NCBI GenBank assembly: GCA_013398015.1
Contig: VZRR01012417.1
Span: 310,001 to 374,000 of the forward strand
Direction: 5' to 3'
Source: Oreocharis arfaki
Taxonomy: Eukaryota; Chordata; Aves; Passeriformes; Paramythiidae
Length of the DNA stretch: 64,000 nucleotides
The notes below the pieces were generated by a model. That model saw nothing but the letters and a program-made list of their open reading frames with translations. It had not been told where the DNA came from and did not search any database. Below are positions 21,066 through 31,465 of the stretch, in pieces. How positions within the stretch are numbered: position 1 is the stretch's first letter; the number at the start of each line of letters is the position of its first letter. Both the position numbers and the translations under genes were made by a program.

Positions 21066-24000
21066 GGTATGAACTATGTGCGCTAATGCAAATTCATGGA
21101 TTGTCTTAGAATTACCCACTATCTTGCAGTTGTGTGAAGGAAAGCAAGAGGAAAAAATCCCTTTTCCCAAGAGAAGGGTTGGATTGTTTGGAAAATCAGA
21201 TTTCAATCTGTGTCCTGTGAAATTCAGGCATTTGGTATGTAAGCTCCCTAAAGATCAGCTGGAAAACTCACTCATATGGTGTCTTCAAATTTCATTCCCT
21301 GTGGTTTCAAGAGGATATGGTGAAGTGGAACAGAGAAAAATCCAGTCACTTTCTACGAGACCACCCAATCCTAAATCACTTGCTTTTTCATATGTTTTTG
21401 TGTGTTTGTTTGTTTTCCTCTCTGAAAGACCAAATTGATTTTCTTTGGGAATTTGCTATATGTATCTTCCAAACTGACCACAGTATAGAGGCTTTCATGT
21501 AAGCCAAAAACTGGAGAAGGAAATCAATGTGCTAGATAAAAATAACAAAGATATGTGAAGTGCCCGTTGCTGGCAAATTCTCTGTGATTTCAGCAATACT
21601 TTGAGAGTTATGTTGGAGCTTCTCTTGCTTGTTGTTACCCCAGATATACGTCGTGCATCTCAGGAGAATCCTTGGCCTTCTTCAGAGAAATTTCTAACAG
21701 ACCTTGAGCCCTCTGCCATTCAGACTTGAAGTACCTGCTTCATCAGATGTTTTCTAAGCAAGCAGCTGTGATAGTGCTCTTGTCTATGAAACTAAAATAC
21801 ATATTCACAGGTACTGGAATCTGATGGGGTTGTTTATGGTTTTAGACAACTATACTTTATTCTATAATTAGTATTTTCTTTCATGTTTCTGTAGAAGAAA
21901 CCAGGCCAACACACCTCAATACACATATCAGTTAACTTATTATAAAAATAGACTTCTAAAGAAAGGAAATACATTGTACCTCTTGTACCTTTCAAAATAC
22001 TTCATGCTTTTCATACGTGCTCTCCACCTCTCTGCCTGGACCCGAACAAAATTGTCTTTTCCACTGTGTGGAATTAATGGAATGCTGTAGGAGACACTGT
22101 TTGCTCCACACTACTCTCCTTGCAAAGGGAAATATTTCACTAATCAAGTTTGTCAAACAATTTAAAACCTAAAAAAGGAAATTCTATAAATAACAAGTAC
22201 AATGTTTTAGTGTGTTGTCTTCCAAACATTTGCACGTTTTCATCTATGCTAAAACTAGAATCAGGACTTAAGAATAGCGAAGTAATTTGACACTGGACAG
22301 ACTGGACAGCCAATAAAGGCTTTTTACTGTCCTTCAGATGAGATAATGTTTCTGTTTGATATGTAAGTAGATAGGACAGCTGTAGTCTCATTATTTCACT
22401 AGTGCTGTTAAATTATACTTTGTAATATGGAAGCAAATTGAATTAACCTGGATGCAAAATATGAATTGTTATTCTGACAGTTCCTATTTTAATAGAAATG
22501 CCAGAAACATCCGTGGAAGATGTAAGTGCTACATAGTTGTTTTGATTGGCTAGAATGGAATAAAAAATAGCAGTGTTCTTTGGACACCAACTCTGTTTGC
22601 CTTGCAGTGAGCTGAAGAAAGGAATTTGATGTAAGCGTGCTGTAAAGAAGATACTTGGAAGTCCTAGAAATTGCACACTGGATGAAACCGATGTTTCCCA
22701 CTTTCGACAAGGCTGCTCTGATACTAATTTCCCAGCAGTATCTCTTGGCTGTAGTGAAGGAGGGTTATGTGTTTTGTGCCATGTCCAATTTTATTTATTT
22801 GTGCCCTGGTATTACCATGTTCAGAAGCACCTACCTCTGTGACTACCGTATCATAATTATAGCCTCCGGGAGGTCGAATTGTTTCAAGTAACATCTTCAA
22901 ATGCTGAGGAAAAGGAAGCAGTTAGCTCAGAGCTCTTTAAAAATCTCCTTACTGTCCCTTAGTGAGTGAGCCTTCCCTGACAAAAACAGAACGCTCCTAA
23001 ACTGAGATTTTTTTTCTTTAATTATTAGTTATAAATGTATTTTGAAAGCACTGGGAACTAAGAACACATATTGATGTATTTGATGATCCTAAAGGTCATC
23101 AAATCTTTAAGGATCATTAAGGATCCTTAAAGACTAAATGACTAAAGGTCATTAAGGATCTTCAACCTTAATGATCCTATGAATCTACAAAAGGACAGAA
23201 TTATCACCCAAACAGAACAACTAAAGCTAAGGGGAATGATTCTTTGGAAGCAGGCAAACCTTGATATACACTGCTTACTGTTAGGAGCAGCCTGCAGGAG
23301 TTGAGCTGAGCTAAGGGTGTCAGGAACCCGCTCCAATTTGTGTTTAAGAGAAGAGATCTGGGTGTCCTGTAGTGTAGCCATCGCCTTTGTTCCTGATCTG
23401 ATTGATGGTGGTGGATGCCCACATGGTGACATATGTTCCGTACTTTACTTTTTGGGGTTCAGTGACATGCTCTACACATGGCTGCTCACATGATTGCTGG
23501 GTTCCCTGTGTGAGGATGCAGTTCTTTGGGAGATAATGCCAGTGGGAGGACAGCAATGCAGATACTTTATAACCATCAACCTCATAAGAGATGTACACAT
23601 CGTCCTCTTGTTCTGGCAGTACAACAGAGCATCCGCTGTTTGGATGTACGTAGGCTCTGTTAAGTGGTTATTGGCTGCTTGGTCAGGATAATCCATACCT
23701 GAAATGCTCATCCATGCCAGTGTAGTGCTGGATCTGATGGTGCTCTTGTTGAACATGCCACCGACTGCAGTAGCTGGGCTGGCATCATGTGACATCCTCA
23801 TAAAAGAGTTCAGGTCGTAAACAACGCACTCAGAGATCCTTATTTCCAGGAAAATTGTGTTAAATCTCTTCAGGTTTGGTGAGGGGCAAAGATTTCAAGT
23901 GGTTTGCTAGTCTATCAGAAAACAGTCTATCGTCTCCAGCCATAAATAACACAATGATGAACTGTTTGATCAAAACATTTTAAAGTGGAATTGGTCACCA

Positions 24001-25205
24001 CATCCTAGGACGCTACTGAACATAAAGCCCACAGTTCACATCAATTAATGTCTAATACTTCAGATATATTTTAATATAACAGAGAGATAAGCTCAGGTTG
24101 GTCTGTTGGTTTTGTCTAAAAATGCTCTTTGCTCTTGTGAGTTTGAGTAACTGTCCTGAATTGTTTCAAAGACAATCCTTTAATAATTAAATAATGCTAT
24201 TAATATAATTGCTAGAACTGCACAACAAAATTGAAATGTAGATCTTCATGTATCAACTTTTTGTATTTGTAAGCAAGACTAATTCCTGAATATTTATTTA
24301 TCCGGTGAATTTTTATTCACCTGTTTATATTTTCATTGCTAACTGAAACAAAGAGCGAAGAACTTTTCATAAGATTAACAAATTCCAATTGATCATATTT
24401 CATGACAATCATTCTCTTGCTAGAAAGACAAAATCTAGAATTTTTTGGGTACAAATTCATTATTTATGATATGCCTTGATTTTCAATATTTTTATATTGC
24501 TTTCCTTGACCTTGATATTCAACAGTGAACAGTGTTTCAGTCCAAGCCCCCAAGTCTGTTTCAAACATATCACAGTTCTTCAGTGATGCTACAGTTCAGG
24601 TGAGTTATACTTTTCTTATCTCTATGAAATACATCCTCAGGAGCTTTCCACCAAGAGAGGAAAAAGAGCCTGGCTAAAGTCTGTGTGGTGTTCCTCAATG
24701 GAGTTAATGACCAGCACAGTGTGGCTGATGCCTTTCGTACCACCTGCCTTGTCGGGACAGTGGCAACCACAGATCCTTCCAGACTGTGCTGTGGAGCGTG
24801 GAGTAGTCAGATTCCATGCTACACTTTCTTTTTTTGGTATTTCTAACATAATTTGCATGTAAGATTTGACCGTATTTTGATTAATAGTCAAATCCTGCTG
24901 CTTTAGGACACTGGCAAATTGCAATTGTTCATTGACGCTAAGTGATGTATATATGTAAGTGTGGGGGAGGTCAGGAAGGCGGTAGTGGAGGTTTCCTTGG
25001 CACCCCGTTTTCTTTCCAGTCCATGAGAGTACTCTTGTCTCTGCTTCTTTCCTCATCCTTTTCTTTTTTCATCTTAAGCTGAACACTGGTATGTATGTTT
25101 TTCCCATGCCAAAATTGATTTTCATTTTCACAGAAAGTACAAGATATAATGCCCTGGGAAAGGGTTATAGAATTGAGAGCTTTGCAAGAGCTTTTGTTGC
25201 TATTT
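21066..25205. other. Intergenic stretch with protein-like open segments but no identified gene
   Basis: About 4 kb without a recognisable gene. Several - strand open segments (23142-23432, 23344-23598, 23472-23801, 24637-25056) have varied composition, but they lie in different frames, overlap each other and are separated by stops. I could not assign them to a family. A palindrome-rich patch sits at 23080-23180. No CR1 is recognised between 21065 and 25207. Confidence 0.5.
23109..23178. repeat. Palindrome and inverted-repeat cluster
   Basis: A perfect 14-base palindrome, TTAAGGATCCTTAA, lies at 23117-23130. In addition the 13-base arm AGGATCATTAAGG (23110-23122) has a perfect reverse complement at 23166-23178, and related AAGGTCAT/AAGGATC units recur between and just before them. 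The segment could fold into a hairpin with a 43-base loop. Confidence 0.8.
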
Positions 25206-25206
25206 C

Positions 25207-25740
25207 ACGGAATTTTTAGGCTTGGAAGGGACCTCTGGAGGTATCTGGTCCTACCCCCCACCAAGGCAGCGTCACCTTGAGCAGGTGGCACAGGAACACA
25301 TCCAGGAGGGTTTTGAATGTTTCCAGAAAGGGAGATTCCATGCCCTCCCTGGGCAGCCTTTTCAGTGCTCTGCCATTCTCAATGTAAAGAAGTTCTTCCT
25401 CATGCTAAGGTGAAATTTCTTGTGGTTTAGTTCATTTCCACTGTTCCTCGTCCTGTTGCTGGGCACCACTGAAAAAAGTCTGGCACCATCTTCTTGGCAC
25501 TCACCTTTAAGATATTTACATGCATGAATGAGACCCCTTCTCAGTCTGCTCTTCTCCAGACTGAACAGGCCCAGCTCCTGCTTCTCCTCATAAGAGAGAT
25601 GCCCCAGTCCCTTAATCCTCTTTGTGGCCCTCCACTGAGCCCTCTTTAGTAGCTCCTTGTCTTTCTGGTACTGAGGAGACCAGAACTGGACACTGCTCCA
25701 GATGAGCCATCGCTAGGGCTGAGTAGAGAGCCTTTTCACT
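25207..25740 (-). mobile_element. CR1 LINE fragment, 3' portion
   Basis: The + strand shows the complement of a CR1 3' region: GGCTTGGAAGGGACCTCTGG, GGGCAGCCTTTTCAGTGCTC, the run about frequent damage in the first lines, then CTTCTCCAGACTGAACAGGC and ACCAGAACTGGACACTGCTC. About 530 bases, 5'-truncated, - orientation. From 25413 onward this element is part of the tandem segment that recurs at 27085 and 27321. Confidence 0.92.
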
Positions 25741-27083
25741 CTGTGGCATTAAATATTTTATTCAAAACGAAAGAAAAATCTTCAACTGGACTTTATTGCT
25801 GTTAATGTTTTGCCCTGTTCAGACCTGCTGCTATGTGGGTAGAGTTAGTTATTTATGCCCTAGTAAAGCAGGGGCCCACAAGGTGTTTATTGCAGTGATG
25901 TAGACATGTCGAAGCTTTGATGCTGATGGTTAAGTGAAGATGGATCCGAGGCTTCTGAATCTTCGTTCTTGAAAATTTTTGCCTGATTTAGTTTATCACA
26001 CTGTGAAAAATTACAAATAGATCTAACCTAAACCACTACCTCTGCAGGCATTCTTAAATTTGGAGGTGTTTTAAATGCTGACAAGGTTTCATCATGCTTT
26101 TTGAGAAGCTGCACACAAACCTTGAGTGTGAATAACAGGTATTCCAAAAGCGAGTAGGATTTTTGCAGTGTGGCTACATTGTCTTGGAAGTGGTTTATGC
26201 AGTGGAATAGTAGTTTTAGTGTTGAGAATAGTGTTGGCTCTGCATTATGCCTTAGCCAGAAAACCAGAATGCCAGAAAAAGTGTAGGACATTATTAACCT
26301 TGTTTTGTGCTTATGTTGTGTGTTATGTTATGATAATACTACAGTCCATCATTGTTTGCTATTCTAAAAGTTTTGCTGAGCTTTTAGCTGTATCTCTTAC
26401 TCCCTGTCCCTGGGGACAATTATTGTTAAGATGGATTTAGAATGTTTTCTTCCAAGTACAAAATCATTCAAGAAAACAAACATTCAGTATTCAGAAGACA
26501 GACCCGTAGGCACAAGAAACTGAAAAACACCCTCCTAACAGTAATAACTCCTTGGGAAGATAGATATGGTGTACACAGTATCATGAATTATGCATTTTGT
26601 CTAATATACTGCTGAGCAGCAGGGCAGAGAATCGATAGGTGTTTTTGTTGTGCCTTTTTAGGGACAAACAGAATCATGTGTCCTAGTCAACTACTTGCGT
26701 GTTAGACCTTACGCTGCAAGGCGTATCCACTTATACGCATTTCCTGTAAGGCCACTGAAAGCTGTAACTCTTGCAGGAGTTCCTGGAAAGATTTGAGCAC
26801 CTCTGAACATGGGGCCGTGAGCCACAGGAGAGAATCTCTGAATTATCCATGCTCACATTGGCTCTTGTGCATTTTCACACAGTACTTTGCTGGAGAGCTC
26901 ATATTTCCTCCCTTTCCCCCTGCCTTTTACAAAATCAAATATCACGTTTGTTTAATTTTTAAAAATTTTCATACTTCTTTGACTTGCTTCTTAACTCTAT
27001 TAAAAGCGGGCTAATTAGAGGGAAAATATCGCATACATTGATATCAGTATCTAACACAGTGAAATGTACTAAGTGGAGAGAAA
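25413..27083. repeat. Tandem segment, copy A (1,671 bases)
   Basis: Begins AAATTTCTTGTGG within the CR1 fragment and ends GTGGAGAGAAA just before a single N. It contains about 330 bases of CR1 followed by about 1.34 kb of otherwise unique sequence. The same 1,671-base segment recurs at 27321-28991 with about a dozen substitutions noticed by eye and no net length change. The left flank (CR1 3' end at 25207-25412) is present only here. Confidence 0.95.
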
Positions 27084-27084
27084 N
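27084..27084. other. Single-N contig join
   Basis: One unknown base exactly at the boundary between copy A and partial copy B. A matching one lies at 27320 between B and C. Placement at repeat boundaries suggests joining of overlapping contig ends. Confidence 0.9.
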
Positions 27085-27319
27085 AATTTCTTGTGGTTTA
27101 GTTCATTTCCACTGTTCCTCGTCCTGTTGCTGGGCACCACTGAAAAAAGTCTGGCACCATCTTCTTGGCACTCACCTTTAAGATATTTACATGCATGAAT
27201 GAGACCCCTTCTCAGTCTGCTCTTCTCCAGACTGAACAGGCCCAGCTCCTGCTTCTCCTCATAAGAGAGATGCCCCAGTCCCTTAATCCTCTTTGTGGCC
27301 CTCCACTGAGCCCTCTCTA
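27085..27319. repeat. Tandem segment, partial copy B (235 bases)
   Basis: A partial copy of the CR1-derived start of the tandem segment, bounded by single N characters at 27084 and 27320. It starts at nearly the same base as copies A and C and stops inside the CR1. Its bases agree with copy A at some variable sites and with copy C at others. Single-N borders usually mark contig joins of unknown or zero length. Confidence 0.93.
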
Positions 27320-27320
27320 N

Positions 27321-28991
27321 AAATTTCTTGTGGTTTAGTTCATTTCCACTGTTCCTCGTCCTGTTGCTGGGCACCACTGAAAAAAGTCTGGCACCATCTT
27401 CTTGGCACTCACCTTTAAGATATTTACATGCATGAATGAGACCCCTTCTCAGTCTGCTCTTCTCCAGACCGAACAGGCCCAGCTCCTGCATCTCCTCATA
27501 AGAGAGATGCCCCAGTCCCTTAATCCTCTTTGTGGCCCTCCACTGAGCCCTCTCTAGTAGCTCCTTGTCTTTCCTGTACTGAGGAGACCAGAACTGGACA
27601 CTGCTCCAGATGAGGCATCGCTAGGGCTGAGTTGAGAGCCTTTTCACTCTGTGGCATTAAATATTTTATTCAAAACGAAAGAAAAATCTTCAACTGGACT
27701 TTATTGCTGTTAATGTTTTGCCCTGTTCAGACCTGCTGCTATGTGGGTAGAGTTAGTTATTTATGCCCTAGTAAAGCAGGGGCCCACAAGGTGTTTATTG
27801 CAGTGATGTAGACATGTCGAAGCTTTGATGCTGATGGTTAAGTGAAGATGGATCCGAGGCTTCTGAATCTTCGTTCTTGAAAATTTTTGCCTGATTTAGT
27901 TTATCACACTGTGAAAAATTACAAATAGATCTAACCTAAACCACTACCTCTGCAGGCATTCTTAAATTTGGAGGTGTTTTAAATGCTGACAAGGTTTCAT
28001 CATGCTTTTTGAGAAGCTGCACACAAACCTTGAGTGTGAATAACAGGTATTCCAAAAGCGAGTAGGATTTTTGCAGTGTGGCTACATTGTCTTGGAAGTG
28101 GTTTATGCAGTGGAATAGTAGTTTTAGTGTTGAGAATAGTGTTGGCTCTGCATTATGCCTTAGCCAGAAAACCAGAATGCCAGAAAAAGTGTAGGACATT
28201 ATTAACCTTGTTGTGTGCTTATGTTGTGTGTTACGTTGTGATAATACTACAGTCCATCATTGTTTGCTATTCTAAAAGTTTTGCTGAGCTTTTAGCTGTA
28301 TCTCTTACTCCCTGTCCCTGGGGACAATTATTGTTAAGATGGATTTAGAATGTTTTCTTCCAAGTACAAAATCATTCAAGAAAACAAACATTCAGTATTC
28401 AGAAGACAGACCCGTAGGCACAAGAAACTGAAAAACACCCTCCTAACAGTAATAACTCCTTGGGAAGATAGATATGGTGTACACAGTATCATGAATTATG
28501 CATTTTGTCTAATATACTGCTGAGTAGCAGGGCAGAGAATCGATAGGTGTTTTTGTTGTGCCTTTTTAGGGACAAACAGAATCATATGTCCTAATCAACT
28601 ACTTGCGTGTTAGACCTTACGCTGCAAGGCGTATCCACTTATACGCATTTCCTGTAAGGCCACTGAAAGCTGTAACTCTTGCAGGAGTTCCTGGAAAGAT
28701 TTGAGCACCTCTGAACATGGGGCCGTGAGCCACAGGAGAGAATCTCTGAATTATCCATGCTCACATTGGCTCTTGTGCATTTTCACACAGTACTTTGCTG
28801 GAGAGCTCATATTTCCTCCCTTTCCCCCTGCCTTTTACAAAATCAAATATCACGTTTGTTTAATTTTTAAAAATTTTCATACTTCTTTGACTTGCTTCTT
28901 AACTCTATTAAAAGCGGGCTAATTAGAGGGAAAATATGGCATACATTGATATCAGTATCTAACACAGTGAAATGTACTAAGTGGAGAGAAA
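27321..28991. repeat. Tandem segment, copy C (1,671 bases)
   Basis: Second full copy, the same length as copy A. It continues without a break into unique sequence at 28992. Differences seen include CTTGTTTTGTGC versus CTTGTTGTGTGC, GCTGAGCAGCAG versus GCTGAGTAGCAG, and AATATCGCAT versus AATATGGCAT. The CR1 fragment occupies about 27321-27648. A 87-residue - strand open frame (27936-28199) is identical in both copies but has no recognised family. Confidence 0.95.
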
Positions 28992-30941
28992 TGAAGGAAG
29001 ATCTTTATAGATGAGTTTGGTTTTTCTCGCTAGCCCAAGGATGATGAAGCCATCTGGGGCTCATCTTTTTCTCACAGAAAAGTAATGAATTATCTTCTTT
29101 TAATCTTGCGTAGTTATTTTCTGTCAATCACTAGTAATCTGGTTTGTCCCTGGTACAGACCACTGAACATAACACCAGACTGTGCTCTCCATCCTTAGCT
29201 TAATATGCCTGGAATTACTTGTTAGTCAGAGCTTCAGAAGAGTGGGTATCATTGCCACATCCAGGCTGTACACAGCTTCTGCACATACAAATTTGCACAA
29301 CCTCTGCCATTTGAGTTTCCATCTCCTACTGTGCTTCAAAATGTGACCTTGGCTTCTTGGCTTTGAGATGAAGTCCATAGATAGGAGCTGGGTAAGGACT
29401 GTAGATGCCAAGCTACAGAGGACGCTTGTCTGCCACTTCTGAGAAGGGAAAAATTGAAAGGAACCTTTGTCCTTTTGCATTCCGTTGTTCAAATGCTCAT
29501 ATGAACACAATGCTGACTTCATGTGGCTCTCTACTCTTTCTGGCTGCTGCAGACTGCTTCCTTTGCAATCTCCATATGGAAGATAGCCATCTCATTGAGG
29601 ATTTTAGATTCTTCTCTGGAACTGGTTTCTCTGGAAACCAGTAACCTTACAGAAGGTAAGTTACAGAAACCAGTAACAAGATTCTGAGGCATCGTTTTGA
29701 GTTACCCAAGTCAGTTGTTACTGAATCAAACACTCTGTACTAGGCTGGAGTCCACGGATGATACCAGGGCAAGTTTAAAGTTCAGCTGAAACAAGGTTTG
29801 TTGGTCTCCCTTCCACACAGACATTTTGCTCTGTTTAATTTGGGATTTTTCCTGGATTAGATAGTAAAATTCTTATTTTTTCTGTAACAGGATATGAATG
29901 ACTGGACAGGATAAATAATGAAATATCTTGTAATTGTATCTACATGAATATTTCATATTTTTAGAGCTGTGAATTTGTGGCATGTCTGAGAATGCCCTGA
30001 AGTATCTGACGAAACTTAATTGTTTGCATTTGCTCCATCCACCTCATACCGATGACACAAGTCCTTGGCTGCTGGAGATCACACCAGTTTTCAAAAGTTC
30101 AGTGTGACTACAGGTGCATGGAAAGCCAAGGAACAGGCTGTGAGTCTTCACCCTTTTGTTGCAAATTCGGTAACAGTGGAAGTGGAAGGAAGTGAGTTAA
30201 ATTGGTCTTGTCTTTCACTTTGGAAGTCTGCTTTCCTCTTTTATAGTATTTATGTAGGGAGTGGCTGCAGCAGAGGCTGAGTGTGAACCCTAGCTGGTTA
30301 GCAATGTGCCAGGAATTTCACAGTGTAGACGTACTCTGAGACTGAGAGATAAAGAGCTACTGCTAGGTATGTTTTCAACCCAAAAGGGGTAAAAGCACTT
30401 TTTACAGCAGTTACTTTTTGAGTGACCAGAAAATCATAAATAGATCAAATGTATGGATTTGACCATGAAATGGCTGTACTTCTCATCTTCCAGGAGGGGA
30501 CAAAGGAGAAACAGGAAAATCAAAATGGTGTTTGAGGAGGTAGATTTCAGTTATCTTTGGGAATCCATTGGGTGTTTCAGGAAGGTCAGATTTGAAAAAA
30601 AAAAGAGATGAAGTTAGCTCACAAATCTTTGGTGGATTACTATTTAGGGTACAGTGGAAAAACAGGTGTGGAAATAAACCAACCTGTCTAAATTTGAAGT
30701 TCTTCATTGACCTTTAACAAAAGGAATGAAAATACAGAAGCTGGAGTGCAGGTCAGAGAGCTGGGGCAAGTCTCAAAGCACAATATGGGTAGGCAGAGAA
30801 AAAGGTATCAGAAGGGTCAGTGAACAGAATGTGATGCTTTTAATGAGGGACATGAAAAGTAACTGTAAATCACTTGGAAAGTACATTAATGATAGGACAA
30901 AGAGCAAGAAAAGTTCTACACTACAAACTTTTAAATAAGTG

Positions 30942-30971
30942 TAATTTAAAATGTGAAGACAGGACCTGACT
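30942..30971. repeat. Short direct repeat, copy 1
   Basis: A 30-base unit that contains AAAATGTGAAGACAGGACCT. It recurs 494 bases downstream at 31436-31465 with a single A/G change. It could be a diverged transposon piece or a local duplication. Confidence 0.85.
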
Positions 30972-31435
30972 CTGAGGATAAATATGTTAAAAGGCTAAAA
31001 TACGTTAAAATGTTTCTTTTGTACCAGTCTTCACTTGCAGCTCAATAGCAATCCTTCACAATTCATACTAATGACAACAAAGACAATCTAGGCCTTTAAG
31101 GGGGTACACCAGGCCAGACCATCTTAGATGTGCCCTGATATTTTAAGACTAATGGCAAGTTTTGCCTCTGTTGAACAACTGACCAAAGCAATTTCAGTAA
31201 TCTTGCAGGTTCATGAATGACAGAGGATATACCAGATGACTGAAACAGAAATAAATGAAGTGCTTCTCTTGCTGGAGGACAAGAAGAGTTGCAAATTTAT
31301 TGTGTAACTTTGATTCCCAGAACAAGTACTACTTCTGATAAAATTTTGTAAAAGCCTAGACAACAATGAGATGAATAAAAGCCTGCCCTCTCTTGCCATC
31401 CCTCTGACTCCCTGCAAATGCAAGAAAAATAAGCA

Positions 31436-31465
31436 TAATTTAAAATGTGAAGGCAGGACCTGACT
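31436..31465. repeat. Short direct repeat, copy 2
   Basis: Second copy of the 30-base unit at 30942-30971, with one substitution (AAGGC for AAGAC). The sequences beyond the unit differ. Confidence 0.85.
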
